Source of the DNA: CAZOVB01 sp964583095
GTDB lineage: Bacteria > Planctomycetota > Phycisphaerae > SM23-33
NCBI GenBank assembly: GCA_964583095.1
Contig: CAZOVB010000031.1
Span: 1 to 46,891 of the forward strand
Direction: 5' to 3'
Length of the DNA stretch: 46,891 nucleotides
The position numbers were made by a program, and so were the translations under genes. Positions 8,564 through 16,798 of the stretch are shown one piece after another; position 1 is the first letter of the stretch, and every line of letters begins with the position of its first letter. The notes under the pieces were generated by a model. It saw only the letters and a list, made by a program, of their open reading frames with translations. It ran no database searches and was not told where the DNA came from.

Positions 8564-9892
8564 ATGAAACGCTTTCTGCCCATCTTTGCCATAGCCGTCC
8601 TGGCCTCTTTCGCCCTGGCCGACCAGCCGGAATGGCCCCAGTGGCGCGGACCCGAAAACAACGGTCTGGCTCCCCAGGCCAGGCCTCCGGTCAACTGGAG
8701 CGAAGAGACCAACGTGGCCTGGAAGACACGAATCCCCGGCTTCGGGCTCTCCACGCCGATCGTCGCCGGGCATCGAATCTTCCTTCTCACAGCCGTCGAG
8801 ACGCGAGAGGACGCCGATACCACCGAGATGGAAAAGAAGCAGCAGGAGCTTCCCGGCTGGCGCAGATCCGTGACCCGCGCGGCCAAGCGGGAGCATTCCT
8901 TCCGTGTGCTCTGCGTGGATCGCAACACCGGCAAAATCCTCTGGAATACAGACGTGCGACAAGAGCTGCCCAACGAACCGGTCCATTCGGATTCCAGTTG
9001 GGCCTCGGCCTCGCCGGTCACCGACGGCAAACACGTGTGGGCGTTCTTCGGCAGCCACGGTCTCTACTGCCTGGACATGGAGGGCAATGTCGTCTGGCAG
9101 AAAGACCTGGGGCGCATGGATACCAAGGCCCACTTCGGCGAAGGGGCCAGCCCGGCCCTGCACGGCGAGACCCTGGTGATCAACTGGGACCACGAGGGCG
9201 AGTCGTTCCTGCTGGCCCTGGACAAAAGCACGGGCGAGGAGCTCTGGAAGAAGCATCGAGAGGAATTCACCTCCTGGTCCAGTCCGGTCATCATCGAAGC
9301 GGGCGGAAAACAGCAGGTGATCGTCAGTGCCACCGGCAAGAGCCGCAGCTACGACCTGGCCACCGGCAAGATTCTCTGGGAGCTTGGCGGCATGACCGTC
9401 AACGTAATTCCCTCTCCCGTCTACGCCGGGGGCAGGCTGTACCTGGCCAGCGGATTCCGCGGAGCCGCCCTGCAGTGCATCGACCCGGCCAAGGCGGTAG
9501 AGGACGGGGCCGCCGGCGACGCCCTGCTCTGGAGCGTCAAGGAGAACACCCCCTACGTGCCCAGCATCGTCTGCTGCGACAGCATCGTCTACTACGTGAA
9601 CTTCACCAAGCCGGAACTCTCTGCCTGCGATGCCCGCACGGGAAAGGTTCTCTTCGGCCCGAAGGAGATCGAGCCGCTGGATGGAATTTATGCCTCGCTC
9701 CTGGCCGCGGATGGCAAGATCTATGTCGTCGGGCGCCAAGGCAACACCGCGGTGCTCCAACACGGGCCCGAGGCGAAGGTCCTTTCGCTCAACAAACTCG
9801 ACGACCGCTTCGATGCCTCCCCGGTGGCCATCGGAACCCAACTGTTCCTGCGAGGGCATCGGTATCTCTACTGCATCGAAGACGCCCGGTAG
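8564..9892 (+). CDS. PQQ-like beta-propeller repeat protein
   Basis: An exported eight-bladed-type propeller of 442 residues. The start at 8564 has AAGGAG (8552-8557) and opens a signal peptide (MKRFLPIFAIAVLASFALA). The mature part begins with 'WPQWRGPENNGLA', the typical opening of planctomycete PQQ-binding-like repeat proteins. Propeller strands recur as 'VLCVDRNTGKILWNTDV', 'LYCLDMEGNVVWQKDL', 'LLALDKSTGEELWKKH' and 'SYDLATGKILWELGG'. I see no cytochrome domain or PQQ-dehydrogenase Cys-Cys pair, so it is probably a scaffold or binding protein rather than a dehydrogenase. It lies 10 bases after the haem/SUMF1 fusion and 20 bases before another propeller gene, suggesting a three-gene operon. 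A periplasmic location follows from the signal peptide. Confidence 0.88.
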   Translation: MKRFLPIFAIAVLASFALADQPEWPQWRGPENNGLAPQARPPVNWSEETNVAWKTRIPGFGLSTPIVAGHRIFLLTAVETREDADTTEMEKKQQELPGWRRSVTRAAKREHSFRVLCVDRNTGKILWNTDVRQELPNEPVHSDSSWASASPVTDGKHVWAFFGSHGLYCLDMEGNVVWQKDLGRMDTKAHFGEGASPALHGETLVINWDHEGESFLLALDKSTGEELWKKHREEFTSWSSPVIIEAGGKQQVIVSATGKSRSYDLATGKILWELGGMTVNVIPSPVYAGGRLYLASGFRGAALQCIDPAKAVEDGAAGDALLWSVKENTPYVPSIVCCDSIVYYVNFTKPELSACDARTGKVLFGPKEIEPLDGIYASLLAADGKIYVVGRQGNTAVLQHGPEAKVLSLNKLDDRFDASPVAIGTQLFLRGHRYLYCIEDAR

Positions 9893-9912
9893 AAACAGGA
9901 TACAAGCCCCGA

Positions 9913-10908
9913 ATGAAAGAAGCGAAAATGCGAAGCTCCGTTGTTGTACTTCTGATTGGACTGATCTGTGCAGGCCTGTGGCTGGCCCTGCCCTGCGACC
10001 TCATTGCCGGCCAGGACGAGACCCAAGCCAAGGTGCCCTATCCCTGGCAGAGGATCCTGGTGGCTGGGTACAGCCTGGGCAAAATCGAGATCATGAACCG
10101 CTCGGGTCGGATCGAGTGGACTTACAAAGACCGGGTGCAGGTCTGCGACGTCTGGATGCTCGACGATGGCCGGATCGTCTACTCCGCTCGAAAGGGCGGC
10201 GTGAAGATGATTCAGCCGGACCTGGAAGCCGGCCAGGGCGGCAAGCTCGTCTGGCACTACGAGATACCCGAAGGGGCAGAAACGCACAGTTGTCAGCCGC
10301 TTGACGACGGGATGTTCCTCATCGGCATCAGCCAGGGGAATGTGTCGTACGTGGTGGAAGTGGATACCCAGGGCAGGGAGCGGGCCCGGGTGAAGGTGAC
10401 CGGCCGGGGCAACGCCCACAAGACCTTCCGTGTGATCCGCAAGACCTCTGGCGGAACGTACCTCATTAACGCCCAGGGGGAGGGATACAAGGGTCGTCGC
10501 GCCATCGAGATCGACGCCGAGGGCAAGGTGTTGCGTCAGTTCCCCGGGGGCGGGTTCGTCGCGGTGCCTCTGCCCAGCGGCAATGTCCTGCTCTCCAGCG
10601 GCGATGAACGCGTGGGCGCAGGCGAATATCGCATCCAGGAGATCGACCCGCAAGGCAAGGTCGTCTGGCAGATCGGCCGGGAGGAACTGGAAGGCATCAA
10701 AATCGGTTACGCAGCAGGCGTCCAGCGGCTGCCCAACGGTAACACATTGATCTGCAACTGGAATGGCCATAAGAACGCCGAGGGACCGGCATTCTTCGAA
10801 GTCACCCCGGAGAAGAAGGTAGTCTGGAAAGCACCGGCGAACTACGAGACCCGCGTCACAAGCGTTATGGTCCTGGACGAGGCCTACCGGAAGAATCCGT
10901 TGCGATAG
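9913..10908 (+). CDS. Exported beta-propeller protein (ASST/PQQ-like)
   Basis: A 331-residue exported protein, third in the likely operon. The start is ATG 9913 or, five codons on, ATG 9928; both lead into the signal peptide (MRSSVVVLLIGLICAGLWLALP). Repeats of the kind 'GKIEIMNRSGRIEWTYKD', 'CDVWMLDDGRIVYS', 'EIDAEGKVLRQFPGG' and 'VQRLPNGNTLICNWNGH' show a propeller of the arylsulfotransferase/PQQ-like class. The arylsulfotransferase catalytic histidine arrangement is not evident, so enzymatic activity should not be assumed. Much longer reading frames overlap this stretch out of phase, but they lack the signal peptide and propeller periodicity in their upstream part. Its partnership with the two preceding genes is inferred from spacing. 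Confidence 0.83.
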   Translation: MKEAKMRSSVVVLLIGLICAGLWLALPCDLIAGQDETQAKVPYPWQRILVAGYSLGKIEIMNRSGRIEWTYKDRVQVCDVWMLDDGRIVYSARKGGVKMIQPDLEAGQGGKLVWHYEIPEGAETHSCQPLDDGMFLIGISQGNVSYVVEVDTQGRERARVKVTGRGNAHKTFRVIRKTSGGTYLINAQGEGYKGRRAIEIDAEGKVLRQFPGGGFVAVPLPSGNVLLSSGDERVGAGEYRIQEIDPQGKVVWQIGREELEGIKIGYAAGVQRLPNGNTLICNWNGHKNAEGPAFFEVTPEKKVVWKAPANYETRVTSVMVLDEAYRKNPLR

Positions 10909-11309
10909 GTCAGGCCTATCACGCGGTGGGGGGCCCTTTTGGCTGGCCTGTACACCGGCAACCTGCCAGGAGCGCTTGCCGGGAGACCTTGCCTGCCGGG
11001 CAGCAGATCCCGTCGCTCCCTGCCCGGGCAAGACATCGCACCGCGAAATGTGGCCGGCCTGGCTGTGGCCGATGGGTGTGTCCATAGGGTCACCCCGGAC
11101 GCCCGTTTGATCTGCCCGGGCGACAAGAACGGAGGCTGAGCAGGACGCGAAATACCTTGTCCGCGGGTCCCTTCATTCGGGATCGGATATTTTGCGATCC
11201 GATGTCTTGCCCGGATTCTGGACATACGATAGAGTGAAGGTATTCGGTTCCCGGGACATTACGGGAGGTTTTGGATTCCTTTCATTTTTCGCGAGCCAAG
11301 GGGCTTGTC
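10909..11309. other. Intergenic region with hairpin, inverted repeat and candidate promoter
   Basis: This 401-base region has no credible gene. A hairpin lies at 10988-11032: CTTGC plus CCGGGCAG pair with CTGCCCGG plus GCAAG around a 3-base bulge. It has no U-tract. An inverted repeat lies at 11182-11203 (ATCGGAT/ATCCGAT, 8-base spacer). A possible promoter follows: TTGCCC at 11207-11212, a 17-base spacer and TAGAGT at 11230-11235. It would serve the PDZ-protein gene. Confidence 0.45.
11207..11235 (+). promoter_or_regulatory. Candidate sigma70-type promoter for the PDZ/propeller gene
   Basis: TTGCCC and TAGAGT are separated by 17 bases, each matching four of six consensus positions. An inverted repeat (11182-11203) sits directly upstream, where an activator would bind. 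Confidence 0.35.
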
Positions 11310-13862
11310 ATGTCGAAAACGCTTCTATGTCTGTGCGCTGTTCTGTTTGCTTGTTGCCTGGCTGCGATTCCTTGCTTTGCCCAGGAAGAGCCCAAACCCA
11401 AAGCGGATCAGCAGACGGTAGATCGGCTGGTTGAGCAGATGGCCACGGGGAGCTACCGGCAGCGCCAGGCCGCCTACAAGGCTCTCGACGCCATGGGTCC
11501 CGATGCGGTGGCGTACCTGCTCAAGCATCGCGACCATCGCAATGCCGAGGTCCGCAAACGCCTGAGGAAGATCATCGACGTCCACTCCTGGATGCGTTGG
11601 GGATCGCTGATCTGGAAAATCAAACCCGACAGCAAGGCCGAGAAACTGGGTCTGAAGGTCGGCGATGTCCTGCTCAAGATCAACCAGGAGGACAACAAAT
11701 ACGGACTGGATGTCCTGAAAATAGAGAACCGGACCTTCACGCTGATGCGCGACGGGAAGATCATCGAGATGAAGGTCCCCGATGGCAAACTGGGCTATTA
11801 CAGCGGCCCGTGGTATTCCGAAAAGGGAGGCCTCTCGCTCATCGAGGCCATCAGGGCCTACGACAAAGAGGACTACGGTAAATCGGCGCGGTGGTTCCGC
11901 CAGGCCATCCAGGAGCAGTTGCCCCCGAGGTTCTGGGTCTACATCATCGCGGGGACGTTCGAATTCGAAATGGACCACCAGGAGGCCATGAAGTACTTCC
12001 GCCTCTACATGGAGGATATCGATTACGACAATCATTACTACAAGGAAGCTCCCTGGAGCTTCTACCACGCCCCGTGGTATCCGGCCATGACGGCCTGCCT
12101 GCTGGAGCGCTATGAGCAGTGGAAGCAGTCCGACGAAGACCTGTTTGATACCATCATCCTCCGACAGTTGTGTCCGTGGTCGGTGTACGGGACCCACAAT
12201 CTGCCCCTGGCCCGTGAGCTCTACGCCATCGATTGGCCCGACGATCTCCACGACCGGGCCAAGAAGGATCTGGGCGTTCTGAAGATCTACCTCGGGTACT
12301 ACGAGGGCAGGGATCAGGAGGTCCTTCGGACCGCACGGGAGATCCCAACCCCAACGTGCAAACATCACTACCGGATAGCGTTTCGATCCGCCATCCGCGC
12401 AGGAGATGTCGACTACATGATCTCAAGGTACACCGAGACGCTCAGTCACTTCTCAACAGAGCACAGTTCCATGCATTATTCCCTGGCTCAAGTCGGACCC
12501 TGCGCCATTGCCATGGCCTATCTGAATGGCCGAAGGCAAGGGGGCCATGAGTTGCTGGAGATGACTCTGGGCATGCCGGCGAACATGCGGGAGGAAATTC
12601 TGACCTCTCAGACCTACCGCCTGCTGGGTCATGCCAGGGTCGTCGACCATGTCCTTCCCCACCTGGAGACGTACCTGGCCGGCAACGGCGAAGATAGGAA
12701 GATGCGGGAAGTCTACCTGAACCTCCTGGCCGGCAGCGAGACCCTCACGCGCGAGCAATGGGACCAGGCCATCGAGCAACACGGACTCGATCCAAAAAGG
12801 CAGCGCAACGAGTGCAAGGATCTCAATCGCCTGGCTGTGAACGTAATGCTGCGTTTCGGGGACATCGACCAGGCCGAGAAACTTCTTTCGGGAAAGGCCG
12901 GCCCGATGAGCCGATTCCAGAAATCCCCGGCCCAGGATGTCATCAAATTCCTGCGGGAAGAGGAGACGCAAAAGCGCCTTCAAAGCGATTGGAAGGAACT
13001 TCGCGGCAGCGTGATGCTTTTCACCGACAAAGCCCACAAGTGTCGCTGGCTGCTTCGCTGGGACGGCAGGGTGCTGCGACTCAAGGACGACGGCAGCGTG
13101 GATGAACCGCCCGGGATCGATCGGCACATGGGGTTTCGGCCTGCTTTCAAGGAAGGGATGCACACCAAGGCGGGGCTCACACGCCTCAACCGCAGGTTCC
13201 AGCATTACATGTTCGATGAAGATTCCGACCGGTGGGTCAAGACCTGGCTCCTCCAGGGGCAGGAGCACTGCAGGAAGGTGCACTTGGGAGGCGGCGGCGA
13301 GGTCTCCTTCCTGCGGGATTATGTCAAGAACGGCAACCCGGGGCCCGGAAAACCCATTCGTGGCTGGTACCAGGTCAAACCCTACATCGTCTTCCAGATC
13401 CGCAACGAGATGGCTCTCTATCGCTTCGGCAGCAAGGAGCATATTCAGCTCAACCAGACCATTGCCGAGAAGCTGGGTCGAAAAGGCGGCGTCGAGATCT
13501 CCTCGATCTATTCACTGCCGGAATGCAAGGATGTCACAGCTTATCTCACGACCAATGTCGGGCTCTGGATAATCTCCCCTCAGGGAGAGTTGTCTCGTGT
13601 CGACCTGGGGCTGGAAAACCCCGACCAGTGGGTCTTCCTCACGCGATATCCCAGGAGAGAAGGGAAGATCCACCTGGGACTGCTGCCCCAGAACGGGGGG
13701 ACGATATTTGAAGTCGACCCAAAGACGTTCTATATCAAGCGCACCGGGGGGTACTGCGGACACGGCCCCATCGATGGATACTCCTGGACGTTTCTCTGGG
13801 AGGGAAAGTATATCCGTGTCTCGGAGGGTTCGATCGTCGAAAGACACGGACAGGCCCAATAG
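11310..13862 (+). CDS. Exported PDZ / TPR-like / propeller-like protein of unknown function
   Basis: An 850-residue exported protein. The ATG at 11310 follows AAGGGG and opens a signal peptide (MSKTLLCLCAVLFACCLAAIPCFAQ). Residues ~30-90 contain a HEAT-like helical pair ('AYKALDAMGPDAVAYLLKH'). Residues ~97-160 form a PDZ-like domain ('KAEKLGLKVGDVLLKIN'), but there is no protease domain before it. Residues ~175-560 are helical with TPR-like pairs ('AIRAYDKEDYGKSARWFRQ', 'DHQEAMKYFRLYMED'). The C-terminal ~280 residues look like beta-propeller strands. I do not recognise the full architecture. The combination suggests a periplasmic interaction scaffold. It ends at a strong bidirectional terminator and seems to be transcribed alone. 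Confidence 0.75.
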   Translation: MSKTLLCLCAVLFACCLAAIPCFAQEEPKPKADQQTVDRLVEQMATGSYRQRQAAYKALDAMGPDAVAYLLKHRDHRNAEVRKRLRKIIDVHSWMRWGSLIWKIKPDSKAEKLGLKVGDVLLKINQEDNKYGLDVLKIENRTFTLMRDGKIIEMKVPDGKLGYYSGPWYSEKGGLSLIEAIRAYDKEDYGKSARWFRQAIQEQLPPRFWVYIIAGTFEFEMDHQEAMKYFRLYMEDIDYDNHYYKEAPWSFYHAPWYPAMTACLLERYEQWKQSDEDLFDTIILRQLCPWSVYGTHNLPLARELYAIDWPDDLHDRAKKDLGVLKIYLGYYEGRDQEVLRTAREIPTPTCKHHYRIAFRSAIRAGDVDYMISRYTETLSHFSTEHSSMHYSLAQVGPCAIAMAYLNGRRQGGHELLEMTLGMPANMREEILTSQTYRLLGHARVVDHVLPHLETYLAGNGEDRKMREVYLNLLAGSETLTREQWDQAIEQHGLDPKRQRNECKDLNRLAVNVMLRFGDIDQAEKLLSGKAGPMSRFQKSPAQDVIKFLREEETQKRLQSDWKELRGSVMLFTDKAHKCRWLLRWDGRVLRLKDDGSVDEPPGIDRHMGFRPAFKEGMHTKAGLTRLNRRFQHYMFDEDSDRWVKTWLLQGQEHCRKVHLGGGGEVSFLRDYVKNGNPGPGKPIRGWYQVKPYIVFQIRNEMALYRFGSKEHIQLNQTIAEKLGRKGGVEISSIYSLPECKDVTAYLTTNVGLWIISPQGELSRVDLGLENPDQWVFLTRYPRREGKIHLGLLPQNGGTIFEVDPKTFYIKRTGGYCGHGPIDGYSWTFLWEGKYIRVSEGSIVERHGQAQ

Positions 13863-13882
13863 CTGCCGCCAAGGCGAAAATG

Positions 13883-13922
13883 AAAAAGGCGGCCGGATCG
13901 GCAAGGACCCGGCCGCCTTTTT
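13883..13922. terminator. Bidirectional intrinsic terminator
   Basis: A perfect 14-bp stem is formed by AAAAAGGCGGCCGG (13883-13896) and CCGGCCGCCTTTTT (13909-13922) with a 12-base loop. The A-tract and T-tract make it work on both strands, serving the two convergent genes ending at 13862 and 13949. Confidence 0.92.
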
Positions 13923-13948
13923 GATGAAACGTCAGAGCGTCGCGGGGG

Positions 13949-15712
13949 CTACTTGACCCGCTCGCTTGCGCAAATCAGGTAGGCGCTGGAGCCCCAGGTG
14001 TAAGCGGGGTCGCAGAGCGGCTCGCCGGTGTTGGGGTCGAAGTTCTCGGCGAAGGTCTCATGGCCCTGACACATCTTGCAGTAGCGTCGGGCGATTTCCT
14101 TGGCCTGGCCCTTGTAGCCGCCCCGGTAGAGCCCGTCGGTCAGCAGGACCACTTCCGGGCCCCAGATCGGGCCTCGCCAGTAGCCGCTCTGGATGTACAG
14201 CGGCGAATCGACCGCCTCGGTGGCCGGGCCGTACTTGGTCACGAACTTCCCGTCGGGTTCGAGGAACTCGGCCACCTTGTCCCGGATTTCCTTGGGCAGA
14301 CGCGTGCCCAGGACGATGGGCATATGGTTGAGCAGGCACTTCTCGGCCGGGGGGACTTCGTAGGTGTGGGCTTTCTTTGCCCGGAACTGGTCGCCATCCC
14401 AGAGGACTTCGATCATCCTCTCCAGGTGCTTGTCGGCCTTGTCTTTCCATCGCTGGGCGTCGCGTTTCTTGCCGAGCTTCTCAGCCAGTTTGGCCAGCGT
14501 GTCCATCTGGACGATCAGGAAGGCCTGGAGGTCCGCCCCGCACAGCGGGAAGCCCAGGTCGAAGGTCGTGGCATTGTCCCATCCCGAGTCGTTGCCGTGC
14601 TGGTACTCGGGCAGCCCGTCGCCGTCGGTATCCCGGGCGTTGAACCACCAGTTGGTCCACTTGGCCAGGCGGGGGTAGAACCACTTGAGCTTCCTGGTAT
14701 CCTGGGAGAGCTTTCGACTGTTCTTGAGCATCTTGCTGCACGCCCAGCCGTGAATGGGGGGCTTGCAGAAGTTCCAGCCGGCGTCTTCGGCCCGGACGCC
14801 GTCGGGCAGGCAGCCTCCCGGCTCCTGGAGGTGGAAGTGCACCATGAGCTGATCCCACGCGACATCGGGGTTCTTGTAGCTGCACGCGATGGCGTTAAAG
14901 GCGTGGTCCCAGCTCCAGCAGGCCGTCATCCAGTTGCGGCTCATGAGCATGGTGGGGGCTTTGAAGTTCTCCCACGCTCCGACGGTCGAGGCGTAGTTGA
15001 CGTGCATGGCATGGTCGGCGGCCTTCTGGTAGGTCTTGGGCATGGAGGGGCGCGTCTTGAGCCAGTCCTTCCAGTCCTTCTCGGCCAGCTTGCGACACTG
15101 GGTGAAGCTCTCGTCCAGCGACTGGATCTTGGGAGGCGTCATGATGTACTCCTGGAGGCAGAGCTCCAGGTTGCCCTTGTCATCGGGGACAAAGTCGGCT
15201 ATGACCGGCGGACGCTTCTTGGGGGGCTTGCGTTTCCCGTCCTTGCCCCGCTTGTGCGTGCCCAGGGGCAGGTAGCTGTCGACTTCCAGGCTGCCTCTCA
15301 GCGGGATCATCCGGTACTGAACCTTGTTGGCAGAGCAGTTGGCCACCCAGACACCGTCGCCGACGGGGAAGGCGTATTGGCCCTTGACCGGGGGAATGGA
15401 GACCAGCCGAAGCGTTACGCCATCGGTGGCGCGGATCCGGGCGACCTCGGTTTCCGGAAGGCAGATCTCAACGGTGCCCTTGGTATTGCCCTTGGCTGTC
15501 AGTGTGCACAGGGTGGGGGTGGCCTCCACGTGGTAATCCACCTTCTTGCCGTTCTTGTGCATCTCCAGGCTGAAGGCGTCGTGGCTGCCCCTGTTGCTGC
15601 GGTGCATGCTGCGAAGCACCAGACCCTCCCGGCCCCAGGAGGGGGGCAGGACGCTGAAGGTCATGAAGGACCCGAATCGGGCAAAGGGGACGTTTTCGAT
15701 GTGAATGTTCAT
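13949..15712 (-). CDS. GH63-like glycoside hydrolase ((alpha/alpha)6 barrel)
   Basis: A carbohydrate hydrolase of 587 residues. The start at 15712 (MNIHIENVPFARFGS) was chosen over 15817 because homology-like sequence begins there and an AAAGG lies just upstream. The N-terminal ~200 residues form a beta-sandwich. The rest is an (alpha/alpha)6 barrel with family signatures: 'MTACWSWDHAFNA', 'EYQHGNDSGWDNA' and 'SGYWRGPIWGPE'. These resemble GH63 and the related YgjK, mannosylglycerate hydrolase and trehalase group. D375 in 'GNDSGWDN' is the likely general acid. There is no signal peptide, so it is probably cytoplasmic, acting on oligosaccharides. It was considered as a glycogen debranching enzyme, but the motifs fit GH63 better. 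It is convergent with the PDZ gene. Confidence 0.82.
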   Translation of the reverse strand: MNIHIENVPFARFGSFMTFSVLPPSWGREGLVLRSMHRSNRGSHDAFSLEMHKNGKKVDYHVEATPTLCTLTAKGNTKGTVEICLPETEVARIRATDGVTLRLVSIPPVKGQYAFPVGDGVWVANCSANKVQYRMIPLRGSLEVDSYLPLGTHKRGKDGKRKPPKKRPPVIADFVPDDKGNLELCLQEYIMTPPKIQSLDESFTQCRKLAEKDWKDWLKTRPSMPKTYQKAADHAMHVNYASTVGAWENFKAPTMLMSRNWMTACWSWDHAFNAIACSYKNPDVAWDQLMVHFHLQEPGGCLPDGVRAEDAGWNFCKPPIHGWACSKMLKNSRKLSQDTRKLKWFYPRLAKWTNWWFNARDTDGDGLPEYQHGNDSGWDNATTFDLGFPLCGADLQAFLIVQMDTLAKLAEKLGKKRDAQRWKDKADKHLERMIEVLWDGDQFRAKKAHTYEVPPAEKCLLNHMPIVLGTRLPKEIRDKVAEFLEPDGKFVTKYGPATEAVDSPLYIQSGYWRGPIWGPEVVLLTDGLYRGGYKGQAKEIARRYCKMCQGHETFAENFDPNTGEPLCDPAYTWGSSAYLICASERVK

Positions 15713-15975
15713 GCAGTTGCTGCCTTTCGTTGCGTTGGGGGATGGGGGATCAAAGCCAAGGTCTGGCTCTAACTCTTGGCAGAAAGGCATTATGCAACCC
15801 GGCGAACGTGTCGTCAACGATCGAACATCCGGTTTTGGAATGGCAAAGAATGTAAATAACTACTTCCAAAAGAGGATACATTGCGCCAAGACAGTGAAGC
15901 CGGCAGCGCGCAATGCCCTCTTTCGGACAGCTTGGGCCCTGGGGATTCTCTCTTGAACCGGTTCGCCTCAGCAGG

Positions 15976-16629
15976 TCAGTTCTTCTGGAACTCGATGACC
16001 TCCATGAGCATTCCGTTCTCGGCCTGCATCTTGACCATTTGCCCGGGCACCTGGTCGCTGAGCCAATATCTCACCGTGCCGATCGAAGGCGTCTGGGCCT
16101 CGTAAAGGGTTGTCGAGACACTTTTTCCATCAATTGTCAGCGTCTCGGTTCCGGTCCTGGCCGGCACCTGACCCGGCGCGGGCATTTCCCCGGGGAGGTT
16201 CTCCCACGGGTTGGCCGAGAGTTTCACTTCGTAGGTGGAAGTGGTCATCTCGGATAGATCCGGAGCGGCCGATCCTCCCGGAAGGGTGGGCAGGCCGGGC
16301 AGGTTGGCAGCGATGGAACGCTTCAGAACGACTTTGTCCCGGTGGACTTCTTCTACGGTGAGGGTCTGCATCACGGCCGGCTGACCCTCCCCGGGGCGGA
16401 TCCGCAGCTTGACACGGTCGCCGACAGCGGCGTGGGCCCATCGCCCCTGCTGCATGCCGGCCGATGGGGTCGAATCCCCATCGCCGGTGGAGGAATGTCC
16501 ATGCTCGTCGTGGCCATTCATCTGGTGGTGGTCTGCGTCCCGGTCGGCGTGGTGGTCATCGTCGTTGCAGGCGGGACCGGCGATCAACATCGGGATCAGC
16601 AGAAGACTCAGAATCTTCCAGGTTCTCAT
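15976..16629 (-). CDS. Putative lipoprotein with His/Asp-rich segment
   Basis: A 217-residue exported protein of unknown function. The start at 16629 is preceded on its strand by AAAGGAA and opens a hydrophobic signal ending in 'IAGPAC'. Cys24 could be lipidated, though the lipobox lacks the usual -3 leucine. It is followed directly by 'NDDDHHADRDADHH' and 'GHDEHGHSS', a metal-chelating-looking low-complexity stretch (residues ~25-50). The rest repeats beta-strand patterns ('YEVKLSANPWENLPGE', 'GTVRYWLSDQVPGQMVKM') and has no known domain that I recognise. A longer reading from 16800 would hide the signal and is rejected. The start lies 170 bases from the divergent GH57-like gene. Confidence 0.72.
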   Translation of the reverse strand: MRTWKILSLLLIPMLIAGPACNDDDHHADRDADHHQMNGHDEHGHSSTGDGDSTPSAGMQQGRWAHAAVGDRVKLRIRPGEGQPAVMQTLTVEEVHRDKVVLKRSIAANLPGLPTLPGGSAAPDLSEMTTSTYEVKLSANPWENLPGEMPAPGQVPARTGTETLTIDGKSVSTTLYEAQTPSIGTVRYWLSDQVPGQMVKMQAENGMLMEVIEFQKN

Positions 16630-16798
16630 TTTCAGTTCCTTTCGCCTTGTGGGGCAGTAGGTGGCCTCTCTTATGGAAATGGTAGTCTCGGCGGGCGGGG
16701 GAGAGTAGTCCCTCGCTGGATTTGCGGCGATTGACATTGCTTTCGGGGCAGGAGATGGTATCTTGCAGCCTCCGTTTCTCAATTTCAGGAGCCAGAGC

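Noticed and set aside
16460..16500. T-arm-like sequence GGTCGAATCC with flanking stem
   Set aside because: It lies inside the coding sequence of the putative lipoprotein, and no acceptor, D or anticodon arm can be drawn around it. Not a tRNA.
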